A stretch of DNA of 15,667 bases from NCBI GenBank assembly GCA_002293545.1, contig DBDL01000006.1, positions 3,249 through 18,915 on the forward strand, read 5' to 3'. Of the stretch, positions 7,889 to 15,654 are shown one piece after another. The first letter of the stretch is position 1; the number at the start of each line of letters is the position of its first letter. The position numbers and the translations under genes were made by a program. The DNA is from Lachnoclostridium sp. UBA933. GTDB lineage: Bacteria; Bacillota; Clostridia; Lachnospirales; Lachnospiraceae. The notes beneath the pieces were generated by a model, which was not told where the DNA came from, made no database searches, and saw only the letters and a program-made list of their open reading frames with translations.

Positions 7889-9493
7889 ATGAAGTTGTTT
7901 TTTTCAGGGGCTGCCCATGAAGTAACGGGAAGCTGTCATTGTATGGAGGTCGGGGAAGACAAATTCTGTATCGACTGCGGAATGGAGCAGGGAGAAGATA
8001 TTTTTGTAAAACAGGAGCTTCCGGTATCGCCTGCGGAGCTTGACTATATTCTTGTTACACATGCGCATATTGACCACACCGGTTTGCTGCCGCTTATGTA
8101 TGCAAAGGGGTTTCGGGGAAATATTTACGCAACGAAAGCGACGGCGGATTTATGCGGAATTATGCTGCGTGACAGTGCGCATATCCAGATGTTTGAAGCA
8201 GAATGGCGTAATCGGAAAGCCTTGCGTTCCGGAGGGGAACCGTATGTTCCCCTTTATACGATGGAAGATGCTTATGGAGCAATCAGGCAGTTGGTTCCCT
8301 GCCGTTACGGCGAAGTAATCCGGATTTCAGACAATGTACGGATAAGGTTTACCGATATCGGACATTTACTCGGTTCGTCTTCGATTGAAGTATTTGCCAA
8401 AGAGGATATGCTGGAACGGACGGTTGTCTTTTCGGGTGATATCGGGAATAAAAATAAACCCATCTTAAAAGAGCCGATACCCACGTCAAAGGGTGATTAT
8501 GTTATTATGGAATCCACGTACGGAGATCGGTATCACGGAGAACATCCGAACTATGAAGTAAGGCTGGCAGAGATTATAGACAGGACACTGGGGCGCGGCG
8601 GGAATGTTGTGATTCCTGCGTTTGCCGTAGGAAGGACGCAGGAACTTCTGTATTATCTGCGGATTATAAAAGAAAAGAGGCTTGTTTCTTCTTATCCGGG
8701 GTTTGAAGTATACGTAGACAGTCCTTTGGCGGTACAGGCAACAGGTCTGTTTGCCACAAATGTGGAAGATTGCTTTAACGACGAGGCAAAAGCACTCGTA
8801 GCAAAAGGAGTCAATCCGATTGATTTTCCGGGGTTGAAGCTTTCCGTTACGAGTGATGACAGTAAAGCCATTAACGGGAGTCAGGAGCCGAAAGTGATCT
8901 TATCCGCTTCGGGTATGTGTGAGGCAGGCCGTATCCGGCACCATTTGAAGCATAATCTATGGAAACCGGAAAGTACGATTGTATTTTGCGGATATCAGGC
9001 AAACGGGACTCTCGGAAGGAGATTGCAGGACGGTGCGGCAGAAGTGAAAATTTTCGGGGAGAGTATTGACATAAGAGCGGAGATCGCTACGATTGAAGGG
9101 GTAAGCGGACATGCCGACAGGGATGGCTTGTTCCATTGGGTTTGTTCTTTCCGGGAAAAACCGAAAACGGTATTTGTCGTTCACGGAGAAGACGCGGTAT
9201 GCACGGCATTTGCGGAAGAATTGCAGAGAAAATATGAAATACCGGCAAATGCGCCTTACAGCGGATCAATTTTTGATTTGGGCAAGGGAGTCTTTGAATA
9301 TGAGGCAGACCCGGAGCTGGCACAGAAGAAACTGGTTGGCAAGCGGCGGGCAAGGACTGTTTTCGGGCGTTTGATATCGGCGGGAAGCCGGTTAGCCGCT
9401 GTGATTCAAAAAAACAAAGGCTTGAGCAACAAAGATATTGCGAAATTTACGGATCAGATCAATTCTTTATGTGATAAATGGGATAAGCACTAG
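7889..9493 (+). CDS. Beta-CASP metallo-beta-lactamase-fold RNA nuclease (YSH1/CPSF73-like)
   Basis: This 534-residue cytoplasmic protein belongs to the family of zinc-dependent RNases related to archaeal and eukaryotic CPSF cleavage factors (the COG1236 type). The metal site is complete: motif 2 HAHIDH (58-63), motif 3 H159 in DIGHLLGSSS, and motif 4 D184 in FSGDIG. The inserted beta-CASP domain shows EVYVDSPLA (motif A, D277), SASGMCEAGRIRHHL (motif B, His 351 or 352) and VSGHADRDGL (motif C, His 408). The RMMBL segment ends with TVFVVHGE. About 55 basic residues follow (from about 480), which may help RNA binding. There is no export signal. Family members cleave or trim RNA; the specific substrate here is unknown. 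The gene starts at ATG 7889 after AAAGGA, behind its own promoter, and the next gene follows after 40 bp. Confidence 0.93.
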   Translation: MKLFFSGAAHEVTGSCHCMEVGEDKFCIDCGMEQGEDIFVKQELPVSPAELDYILVTHAHIDHTGLLPLMYAKGFRGNIYATKATADLCGIMLRDSAHIQMFEAEWRNRKALRSGGEPYVPLYTMEDAYGAIRQLVPCRYGEVIRISDNVRIRFTDIGHLLGSSSIEVFAKEDMLERTVVFSGDIGNKNKPILKEPIPTSKGDYVIMESTYGDRYHGEHPNYEVRLAEIIDRTLGRGGNVVIPAFAVGRTQELLYYLRIIKEKRLVSSYPGFEVYVDSPLAVQATGLFATNVEDCFNDEAKALVAKGVNPIDFPGLKLSVTSDDSKAINGSQEPKVILSASGMCEAGRIRHHLKHNLWKPESTIVFCGYQANGTLGRRLQDGAAEVKIFGESIDIRAEIATIEGVSGHADRDGLFHWVCSFREKPKTVFVVHGEDAVCTAFAEELQRKYEIPANAPYSGSIFDLGKGVFEYEADPELAQKKLVGKRRARTVFGRLISAGSRLAAVIQKNKGLSNKDIAKFTDQINSLCDKWDKH

Positions 9494-9533
9494 TGTATTT
9501 ACGTATGAAATATACGGATTATGGAGGCGGACA

Positions 9534-11108
9534 GTGAAGAAGATTTTAATAACAGTATTTTTTACCATGGCACTTTTGACAGCGGGAACCGTTGCGCTGT
9601 ACTCGTGGTTAAGAGATGAGGGAAGTAAGGAAGTGTTAAAAAGCAAGGAAGTTCTTCAGATGGAATTAGATGAAGGGAAAACCAATACGTTTGAAAGAAT
9701 TTCACAAAACGAAGTGATTCCTCTTATTTTAGAAGGCGCCGGAAAAAATGTTATGACATATGATAATAAAAATATATTTGACCCGTATGAGGGTGTGAAA
9801 AATTATTCGCGGCTGGAACGTGTAAAAGAAAAAACCTATGCCACCTTTGAAAAGCCGATTATTGCATATAATCCGTTTGGCACAAGTGAAAACACACTGT
9901 ATTTTTATTTTAAGACCGACAACAAGCTGGCGGTTCGTTATACGATTGCGTCCAGGGACAATGCGGTTGTGGATTTTTCCAGAATTGCCTTAAATAAAGA
10001 TTTGAGTTCGGTGTCGGACGAACATGAATTTATCGTCCGGGGGATTGTGCCGGGCCGGGAGAATTATATTGCAGTCGGATTGTATAACGGGGAAGAATTA
10101 ATCGAGGAAATGGTTTATAAATTCAATGCCAAGCCTGCCGTAATCGGCAAAAATATGATTATTACGGAAAAGGGAACAAGCGGCGGGCAAAGTACGAACG
10201 GACTGTATTTTGTATTTCCGGACGGCAAACCGGTGATAGGCATGTATGATAATTCCGGAATCTTACGCGGGGAATTTAAGCAAAAAAGTGCTTCCGGCAA
10301 ACGGTTGGTTATTACGGAATCTTCATTTTTCTATCCCGTCAGCAAAAAAGAAATCATTCAGGTATCAAATTTTGGACAGATCATGGGAGTATATTCTTTT
10401 GACCGGTACGCCGGAGTTACGGATTTTGATTATGACGGCTTTGAAAATTTATATGTTTCCGTTATTCCGAAAGGACAGCGAAAGAAAAAGAATAAACAGA
10501 ATATTTTGATACGTTATAACATAAAAAGCAAAGAAAGGGAACAGGTGCTTGAGCTTGATTCCGGGGTGAGTTTTGACGGTATTACATTTCTGGGCGGGGG
10601 AAAAGCGGTGATCAGTGCGCAAAAGCCGCAGGGAATCCTGTTGATTTCCGGTATTGCAAGCAATTCTCCCAAGGTAACCGGGGTGCTGGGAATAAAGAGC
10701 GACTGGAAAAACACAAAATACGCAAAACGGGTATATAAATTAAAAGGAAAAGTGGGAGCGGCTTCCGGACAGGGCTTCATCATAAATGACGAAGAGTATA
10801 CAAACGGGGAAATTTATCGGATCTCTTTCATCAATCAGAATACAAAAAAGAAAGACCGTTCTTATTATTATGAATATGAGATTGACAGCTCCAAGAAATC
10901 ATTTACCGTATCGGAGCAAATTTTGCTTGATTATGCAAAGGAAGGCGGAAGCGGACAGGAGTATGAAGAACATTCGGTTGTTTGTGATACGGAAAAGGGA
11001 GAGTTCGGCGAATACGACAAAACAGGGAAACCGATAAAAGTATTTGAAACAGGTTTTCCTGTGTGGAGTGTCATAAAAGCAAACTTGAAAGGAAACTGGT
11101 TTTATTAG
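9534..11108 (+). CDS. Membrane-anchored arylsulfate sulfotransferase-like protein, probably not catalytic
   Basis: I chose GTG 9534 as start because GGAGG (9523-9527) lies 6 bases upstream and the protein then opens with a clean signal anchor (Lys-Lys, then a hydrophobic stretch to about residue 26). An earlier in-frame start at 9438 would run through the preceding gene. The 524-residue product is probably extracellular and tethered. Residues around 95-190 (YNPFGTSENTLYFYFKT, then alternating strands) resemble the beta-sandwich N-domain of the ASST family. The remainder has repeated short strands with DYDG- and D-x-G-type turns, as in a six-bladed propeller, and the ending (EYDKTGKPIKVFET, then VWSVIKANLKGNWF) resembles ASST C-termini. 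Only two histidines are visible, in DEHEF and EEHSV, whereas ASST enzymes use several catalytic histidines including the sulfated one. I infer a non-enzymatic or diverged member. The family call is moderate, and an unrelated propeller protein is possible. It is probably co-transcribed with the nuclease gene. Confidence 0.8.
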   Translation: MKKILITVFFTMALLTAGTVALYSWLRDEGSKEVLKSKEVLQMELDEGKTNTFERISQNEVIPLILEGAGKNVMTYDNKNIFDPYEGVKNYSRLERVKEKTYATFEKPIIAYNPFGTSENTLYFYFKTDNKLAVRYTIASRDNAVVDFSRIALNKDLSSVSDEHEFIVRGIVPGRENYIAVGLYNGEELIEEMVYKFNAKPAVIGKNMIITEKGTSGGQSTNGLYFVFPDGKPVIGMYDNSGILRGEFKQKSASGKRLVITESSFFYPVSKKEIIQVSNFGQIMGVYSFDRYAGVTDFDYDGFENLYVSVIPKGQRKKKNKQNILIRYNIKSKEREQVLELDSGVSFDGITFLGGGKAVISAQKPQGILLISGIASNSPKVTGVLGIKSDWKNTKYAKRVYKLKGKVGAASGQGFIINDEEYTNGEIYRISFINQNTKKKDRSYYYEYEIDSSKKSFTVSEQILLDYAKEGGSGQEYEEHSVVCDTEKGEFGEYDKTGKPIKVFETGFPVWSVIKANLKGNWFY

Positions 11109-11137
11109 TTGTATTCTATCGGATAACGTTGTATAAT
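11109..11137 (+). promoter_or_regulatory. Possible promoter of the transaldolase gene
   Basis: A perfect TATAAT (11132-11137) is preceded at 17 bases by TTGTAT (11109-11114), a half-matching -35 box. It sits directly after the stop of the sulfotransferase-like gene and 38 bases before the transaldolase ATG, whose AGGAGG (11161-11166) is strong. Confidence 0.5.
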
Positions 11138-11174
11138 AAATCCGTGTGATAAAATACATTAGGAGGGCAAAGGA

Positions 11175-11828
11175 ATGAAGTTTTATATTGATACGGCCCA
11201 TGTGGAGGATATAAAGAAAGCAAACGACATGGGGGTAATATGCGGTGTAACAACGAATCCTTCTCTGATTGCAAAAGAAGGACGCGATCCCGATCAGGTT
11301 ATCAAAGAAATCACAAAGATTGTGGATGGTCCCATCAGCGGTGAAGTAAAAGCGACAACGGTAAAAGCAGACGGAATGATAGCAGAAGGCAGGGAAATTG
11401 CCAAAATACATAAGAACATGGTAGTTAAAATCCCGATGACCGCAGAGGGTTTAAAAGCAACCAATGTATTATCGAAAGAAGGAATTGATGTAAATGTTAC
11501 GCTGATATTTACTGCCAATCAAGCATTGTTGGCGGCAAGGGCGGGCGCAGCTTATGTATCCCCTTTTATCGGTCGTTTAGATGATACATCACATCCCGGA
11601 ATTGATTTGATTGAGGATATTGCCAATATTTTTGCACTTCATGCCATTGAGTGTGAAATCATTGCGGCAAGTGTACGGAATCCAATCCATGTTACCGATT
11701 GTGCATTGGCAGGCGCTCATATTGCGACAGTACCGTACAGTGTCATCAAGCAGATGACGAAGCACCCGCTGACCAGTCAGGGGATTGAAAGATTTCAATC
11801 GGATTATAGGGCGGTTTTTGGTGATTGA
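11175..11828 (+). CDS. tal: Transaldolase, short Fsa/TalC-type
   Basis: This 217-residue cytoplasmic TIM-barrel aldolase transfers a dihydroxyacetone unit between sedoheptulose 7-phosphate and glyceraldehyde 3-phosphate in the non-oxidative pentose phosphate pathway. It has MKFYIDTA at the N-terminus, GVTTNPSL (24-31), the Schiff-base lysine K85 in [26 protein letters not shown] (107-124) and [11 protein letters not shown] (127-137). Length and motifs match the small bacterial transaldolases, close in size to E. coli FSA. Residue 131 is Phe, as in transaldolases of this group; in fructose 6-phosphate aldolases this position is Tyr. I therefore prefer transaldolase. The position just upstream of both transketolase subunits supports the pathway assignment. 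Confidence 0.95.
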   Translation: MKFYIDTAHVEDIKKANDMGVICGVTTNPSLIAKEGRDPDQVIKEITKIVDGPISGEVKATTVKADGMIAEGREIAKIHKNMVVKIPMTAEGLKATNVLSKEGIDVNVTLIFTANQALLAARAGAAYVSPFIGRLDDTSHPGIDLIEDIANIFALHAIECEIIAASVRNPIHVTDCALAGAHIATVPYSVIKQMTKHPLTSQGIERFQSDYRAVFGD

Positions 11829-12003
11829 TGCGGGACAGACTTACGGCGTATAGGAACACAGGTGCGTCCGGATCACATTCGGATCATAAGTACCATTCGC
11901 ATAAGTGCATTCGATAGAAGAGCGGACAGGCAGTTTTGCCGAAGCTCTGTGATTCAGCGCAGATGCGTTCTTAATTATAGCAGAAAGAAAGGAAATTTAT
12001 TTT
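11829..12003. other. 175-bp non-coding gap between transaldolase and transketolase
   Basis: No credible gene is present. The gap contains three CATTCG copies (11876, 11894 and 11908), the first two followed by CATAAGT after a variable gap. It also holds a two-part hairpin (AGAGC 11919-11923 with GCTCT 11944-11948, enclosing GGCA/TGCC around a GTTT loop). No U-run follows the hairpin, so it is not a typical terminator. I found no strong promoter; TTATAG at 11975 is the best -10 candidate but lacks a -35 box. It may be a structured leader of the transketolase mRNA. Confidence 0.4.
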
Positions 12004-12828
12004 ATGAACACAGTGGAACTGAAAAGGACTGCAAATGATATCCGAAAAGGGATCATCAATGCAGTATATCATGCAAAGTGCGGACATCCGGGCGGATCAC
12101 TGTCATCGGCTGATATTTTTACGTACTTGTTTTTTGAGGAAATGAACATTGATCCGAAGAATCCGAAAAAGGAAGACAGGGACCGTTTTGTACTGTCAAA
12201 AGGGCATGTTGCTCCGGGTTATTATTCGACATTGGCAAACCGCGGGTTTTTTCCGACAGAGGACTTGGAAACGCTTCGTAAGCTAGGGTCTTATCTTCAG
12301 GGACACCCGGATATGAAACACATTCCCGGCGTGGATATGTCGAGCGGTTCTCTGGGACAGGGAATATCCGCGGCAGTCGGTATGGCTCTTTCCGCAAAAT
12401 TAAGCAAGGATGATTATCGTGTATACACACTTTTGGGTGACGGCGAAATACAGGAAGGACAAGTCTGGGAAGCTTCCATGTTTGCGGGTCACCGCAAGTT
12501 GGATAATCTGGTTGTTATCGTAGATAACAACGGGCTTCAAATCGACGGTGCAATTGCAGACGTATGTAATCCGTATCCGATCGTCGATAAGTTTAAAGCC
12601 TTTAACTTCCACGTAATCGAAGCAGACGCACATGATTTTGAAAGCTTGAAAGCAGCATTTGACGAAGCAAAGAAAACAAAAGGAATGCCTTCCGCAATCA
12701 TAGCGAAAAGCACAAAAGGAAAAGGCGTGTCCTTTATGGAAAATCAGGCAAGCTGGCATGGAGCTGCACCGAATGCAGAACAATATGCGGTGGCAATGGC
12801 AGATTTAGAGAAAGCGGGTGAAGTTTGA
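12004..12828 (+). CDS. Transketolase, N-terminal (thiamine diphosphate pyrophosphate-binding) subunit
   Basis: This 274-residue protein is the N-terminal half of a split transketolase, which moves two-carbon ketol units in the pentose phosphate pathway. It shows KCGHPGGSLSSADI (25-38), LSKGHVAPGYY (64-74), GSLGQGISAAVGMA (115-128) and the ThDP/Mg motif GDGEIQEGQ (145-153) ending at NN (175-176). The active site forms only with the partner encoded directly downstream. The split form is common in Firmicutes and archaea. A ribosome site AAAGGA (11988-11993) lies 10 bases before the ATG. The stop codon shares one base with the start of the next gene, consistent with coupled 1:1 synthesis. Confidence 0.96.
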   Translation: MNTVELKRTANDIRKGIINAVYHAKCGHPGGSLSSADIFTYLFFEEMNIDPKNPKKEDRDRFVLSKGHVAPGYYSTLANRGFFPTEDLETLRKLGSYLQGHPDMKHIPGVDMSSGSLGQGISAAVGMALSAKLSKDDYRVYTLLGDGEIQEGQVWEASMFAGHRKLDNLVVIVDNNGLQIDGAIADVCNPYPIVDKFKAFNFHVIEADAHDFESLKAAFDEAKKTKGMPSAIIAKSTKGKGVSFMENQASWHGAAPNAEQYAVAMADLEKAGEV

Positions 12829-13766
12829 TGTCAGAAGTTAAGAAAATAGCAACAAGAGAAAGTTATGGAAATGCTCTTGCAGAAATAGGTGAAGAATATA
12901 AAAATTTAGTTGTATTAGACGCCGACTTGGCAGCGGCTACAAAAACAGGTGTGTTTAAAAAGGCTTTTCCGGACAGGCATATTGACTGCGGGATTGCGGA
13001 ATGCAACATGATGGGGATTGCAGCCGGGTTAGCGGCAACAGGGAAAATTCCCTTTGCAAGCTCGTTTGCCATGTTTGCGGCAGGGCGTGCCTTTGAGCAG
13101 GTCCGCAACTCGATCGGCTATCCGAAATTAAATGTAAAGATCGGTGCAACCCATGCCGGCATATCCGTTGGTGAAGACGGGGCTTCTCATCAATGCAATG
13201 AGGATGTGGCACTTATGAGAACAATTCCCGGAATGATTGTGATGAATCCGGCAGATGATATTGAAGCAAAAGCGGCAGTAAGAGCAGCAATGGAGCATCA
13301 GGGTCCGGTTTATATCCGTTTCGGACGTTTGGCGGTTCCGGTTATCAATGATAATCCGGATTATAAATTTGAGATTGGCAAAGGTGTTGTTCTGCGTGAC
13401 GGAAAAGACGTTACCATGATAACAAGCGGACTTCCTGTTTCAGAGTGTCTGGCGGCAGCCGATAAGCTTGCCGGTGACGGAATTGACGCAAAAGTCATTA
13501 ATATCCATACAATCAAACCGCTGGATAGTGAATTGGTTATTGAAGCGGCAAAAGAAACCGGAAAAGTTGTGACGGTAGAAGAACATTCGGTGATCGGCGG
13601 ATTGGGAAGTGCGGTATGTGATGTACTTTCGGAAAATTATCCGGCAAAGGTATTGAAAATCGGGATCAATGATGTCTTTGGCGAATCGGGTCCGGCAGTG
13701 GAATTGGTGAAAAAATTCGGACTGGATGCAGAGAGTATTTATAAGAGGGTAAAAGGGTTTTGTTAA
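12828..13766 (+). CDS. Transketolase, C-terminal (pyrimidine-binding) subunit
   Basis: This 312-residue partner of the preceding subunit carries the pyrimidine-binding and C-terminal domains. The ThDP-activating glutamate is E58 in DCGIAECNMMGIAAGLA. FASSFAMFAAGRAFEQVR (77-94), GATHAGISVGEDGASHQ (106-122) and the C-terminal VVTVEEHSVIGGLGSAV segment follow, all typical of the family and of related 1-deoxyxylulose-5-phosphate synthases. The split organisation and the transaldolase nearby favour transketolase. The start is the ATG at 12828 in the TGATG overlap; an in-frame TTG at 12825 is possible but less likely. A terminator lies 14 bases after the stop. Confidence 0.96.
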   Translation: MSEVKKIATRESYGNALAEIGEEYKNLVVLDADLAAATKTGVFKKAFPDRHIDCGIAECNMMGIAAGLAATGKIPFASSFAMFAAGRAFEQVRNSIGYPKLNVKIGATHAGISVGEDGASHQCNEDVALMRTIPGMIVMNPADDIEAKAAVRAAMEHQGPVYIRFGRLAVPVINDNPDYKFEIGKGVVLRDGKDVTMITSGLPVSECLAAADKLAGDGIDAKVINIHTIKPLDSELVIEAAKETGKVVTVEEHSVIGGLGSAVCDVLSENYPAKVLKIGINDVFGESGPAVELVKKFGLDAESIYKRVKGFC

Positions 13767-13780
13767 TATTTGATTTTTTG

Positions 13781-13810
13781 GCGGCTGCGGAGTTTGTCAG
13801 CCGCTTTTTT
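13781..13810 (+). terminator. Rho-independent terminator after the transketolase genes
   Basis: GCGGCTG (13781-13787) pairs perfectly with CAGCCGC (13798-13804) across a 10-base loop, followed by six T. A T-run before the stem (13775-13779) gives little support for the reverse direction. It isolates the carbohydrate genes from the TetR unit. Confidence 0.9.
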
Positions 13811-13901
13811 GTTTGTAGTTTTTTGGGGGGGAGCGGTAGCGATTGCACGCAGGTTGTTATGGGTGCGTTCGTAGGTGCTCGTACAAAAAAATGCGAGGGT
13901 C

Positions 13902-13930
13902 TTGACAAATGAAGCGGGGTAAGTTATACT
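13902..13930 (+). promoter_or_regulatory. Near-consensus promoter of the TetR-radical SAM unit
   Basis: TTGACA (13902-13907) is a perfect -35 box and TATACT (13925-13930) a near-perfect -10 box, with a 17-base spacer. The -10 lies inside the large palindrome, so a bound repressor would block polymerase. Transcription should begin near 13937, within the palindrome. Confidence 0.85.
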
Positions 13931-13960
13931 CGTATTAAACGTGTTTAATACGAGTATAAC
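13923..13960. promoter_or_regulatory. 38-bp palindromic operator for the TetR-family regulator
   Basis: The left arm GTTATACTCGTATTAAAC (13923-13940) is repeated exactly as its reverse complement at 13943-13960, with only GT between. The palindrome covers the -10 box and predicted start site and ends 20 bases before the regulator's ATG. This is the classic place and form of an autoregulatory TetR-family operator. It is AT-rich with no T-run after it, so it is not a terminator. Confidence 0.8.
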
Positions 13961-13980
13961 TGTTTGAAAGGAAGTTTACT

Positions 13981-14550
13981 ATGTTAAGCGATAATGTCAA
14001 AGACCAGCTTATCCAAGCTGCCATGAAGCTTTTATCTGAAAGCAAAAGCGCAGGTAATATCACTGCCCGGCAAATCGTGAACGAAGCGAACGTAAATCTG
14101 GCTATGATAAATTATTATTTCGGCTCAAAGGATGCGCTCGTAAGCAGCGCAGTCGGTGAACTCATGGCTGATAGGGCAAATGAGCTGAAAGATATTAAAG
14201 ACAGCCAAGTGCCTGCCAAACAAAAGCTGATTAACTTTTTGACTGCGATGTCTGATATCACGATAGATTTTTCGGAATTGACGAAACCAACTGTTCCCTA
14301 TCTGTTATTAGAGGGTGAAATAGACTTGCCGTATTATATTCTCCCCATGATAAAAAATTGCTGCGGTGACAGAAGATCAGAAACCGAAAGCAGGATTATT
14401 GCCTATCAGATTATAACTTTTTCACAGTTAGTATTTTATCGTTCCAGTGACTTTTTAAAATTAACGGGAGTTGATATCAACGACAAAAAACAGAGAGATG
14501 ACCTGTTTCACACGATGATAGACATTTTCTTTGGCAATTGGGAAGAGTAA
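13981..14550 (+). CDS. TetR/AcrR-family transcriptional regulator
   Basis: This 189-residue protein has the TetR DNA-binding fold at its N-terminus (about 6-55): a first helix, then ITARQIVNEANVNLAMINYYF with the helix-turn-helix and the family's closing pattern YYFGSKDALV. The remaining 135 residues are helical and variable, as expected of the ligand-binding and dimer domain, so the inducer cannot be predicted. A GAAAGGAAG ribosome site precedes ATG 13981. The 38-bp palindrome over its own promoter indicates autorepression. The radical SAM gene begins 33 bp after its stop with no promoter or terminator between, so the same operator should control both. Confidence 0.93.
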   Translation: MLSDNVKDQLIQAAMKLLSESKSAGNITARQIVNEANVNLAMINYYFGSKDALVSSAVGELMADRANELKDIKDSQVPAKQKLINFLTAMSDITIDFSELTKPTVPYLLLEGEIDLPYYILPMIKNCCGDRRSETESRIIAYQIITFSQLVFYRSSDFLKLTGVDINDKKQRDDLFHTMIDIFFGNWEE

Positions 14551-14583
14551 CCCCGCAAAAGCCATGAAGGGAGAGGAGATATA

Positions 14584-15654
14584 ATGACTGCATATAAAGA
14601 CTTGTTTAACAGCAATATCCGTATATCGCTGAAAACCGCGATAAACATCTTATCCGCCTATCCGGCTTCGGCAAGTACGTTTATACGGCTTTCGGAAGCG
14701 ATGAAAAGAGCGGAACACCGCCGTAGTCTGAACGCCGCATGCGGCTTAGATGTGCCGCCGATGATGATTGTCAGCACCACAGATGAGTGTAACCTCGCGT
14801 GTATTGGCTGCTATGCCTGCGAACGCGGAAAGTCCGCTGATGGGTTGCCTGCCGAAAGAGTCGGGGAAATTATGAATGAGGCATCGGAGCTTGGCGTTGG
14901 CATCGTACTGCTTGCAGGCGGCGAACCGCTGTTGTCCCGCGGCTGGCTTGACGCGATGACGCGGCAGGCAGAGATGGTGGGGTTGGTGTTTACCAACGGC
15001 ACTCTGATAAACGAAACGTATCGCAATTGGTTTGCAGAGAATCGGCACATTATCCCTGTCCTGAGCCTTGAGGGAGGAGAGGCTCTGACCGATTCACGGC
15101 GCGGTGACGGCGTATATGCCAAGGCCGCGGCGGCAATGTCCGGTTTTCGTTCTGCCGGGGTGCCATTCGGCGTGTCAGTTACCGTGACGAGTGAAAATAT
15201 AAATACTGTTTTGACCAACGAGTTTGTAACGGAAAATGTAGACAGAGGATGCCGGCTTTTTGTTTTTGTAGAGTATGTCCCCGTTGCGGAAGGGACGGAT
15301 ACACTCCTGCTGACAAAAGTGGATAAAATGCGTTTGTCAGAGTTTGCAGCCAAAGCAAATCGCCGGCATGGAGCGCTGTTTATCGCGTTTCCCGGAGATG
15401 AGTCGCAATATGGCGGATGTCTGGCGGCGGGGCGCGGCTTTATTCACATCAGCACAGGCGGAGATGTGGAACCGTGTCCGTTTGCCCCTTTTTCCGATAT
15501 CAGTTTGAGGGAAAAGCCGCTGAAAGACGCGCTGCAATCTGAGTTATTACGTGTGGTTCGCGCGAATCACGATAAGCTGACCGAGGGCGACGGCGGCTGT
15601 GCGTTATGGCATAACCGCGAGTGGCTTACATCGTTGTTATCAGCAAATAAATGA
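14584..15654 (+). CDS. Radical SAM protein with SPASM-like C-terminal cysteines
   Basis: This 356-residue protein binds a [4Fe-4S] cluster through CNLACIGC (C69, C73, C76), with AGGEPLL (111-117) as the SAM-binding motif and a TNGTLI strand (137-142). After the barrel, a segment with C279 (GGCLAAGRGF), C298 (GDVEPCPF) and C339 (GGCALW) resembles a shortened SPASM/twitch region, which in related enzymes holds auxiliary clusters. Such enzymes often modify peptides or proteins. I see no small precursor peptide gene in the window, so the substrate is unknown. An alternative is a coenzyme- or lipid-modifying radical SAM enzyme. AGGAG (14574-14578) lies 5 bases before the ATG, and the gene is co-directional with the TetR gene under the same operator. 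GCG, CGC and GGC codons appear more frequent than in the genes to the left, which hints at transfer. Only 13 bases remain after the stop, so further operon members would be beyond the edge. Confidence 0.93.
   Translation: MTAYKDLFNSNIRISLKTAINILSAYPASASTFIRLSEAMKRAEHRRSLNAACGLDVPPMMIVSTTDECNLACIGCYACERGKSADGLPAERVGEIMNEASELGVGIVLLAGGEPLLSRGWLDAMTRQAEMVGLVFTNGTLINETYRNWFAENRHIIPVLSLEGGEALTDSRRGDGVYAKAAAAMSGFRSAGVPFGVSVTVTSENINTVLTNEFVTENVDRGCRLFVFVEYVPVAEGTDTLLLTKVDKMRLSEFAAKANRRHGALFIAFPGDESQYGGCLAAGRGFIHISTGGDVEPCPFAPFSDISLREKPLKDALQSELLRVVRANHDKLTEGDGGCALWHNREWLTSLLSANK

Noticed and set aside
10899..11411. A 170-codon minus-strand open frame across the sulfotransferase-like and transaldolase genes
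   Set aside because: It spans two confident plus-strand genes and their promoter gap, and has a Cys/Phe/Tyr-rich translation typical of shadow frames.
11919..11948. Hairpin in the gap before transketolase as a terminator
   Set aside because: The stem is interrupted by internal loops and is not followed by a T-run.
13811..13901. Possible small RNA or gene between the terminator and the TetR promoter
   Set aside because: There is no start codon with a ribosome site, no stable stem and no promoter in this 91-base stretch; nothing can be supported.
14811..15353. A 180-codon minus-strand open frame inside the radical SAM gene
   Set aside because: The plus-strand frame has the CxxxCxxC motif and family structure. 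The reverse frame is a by-product of high GC codon use.
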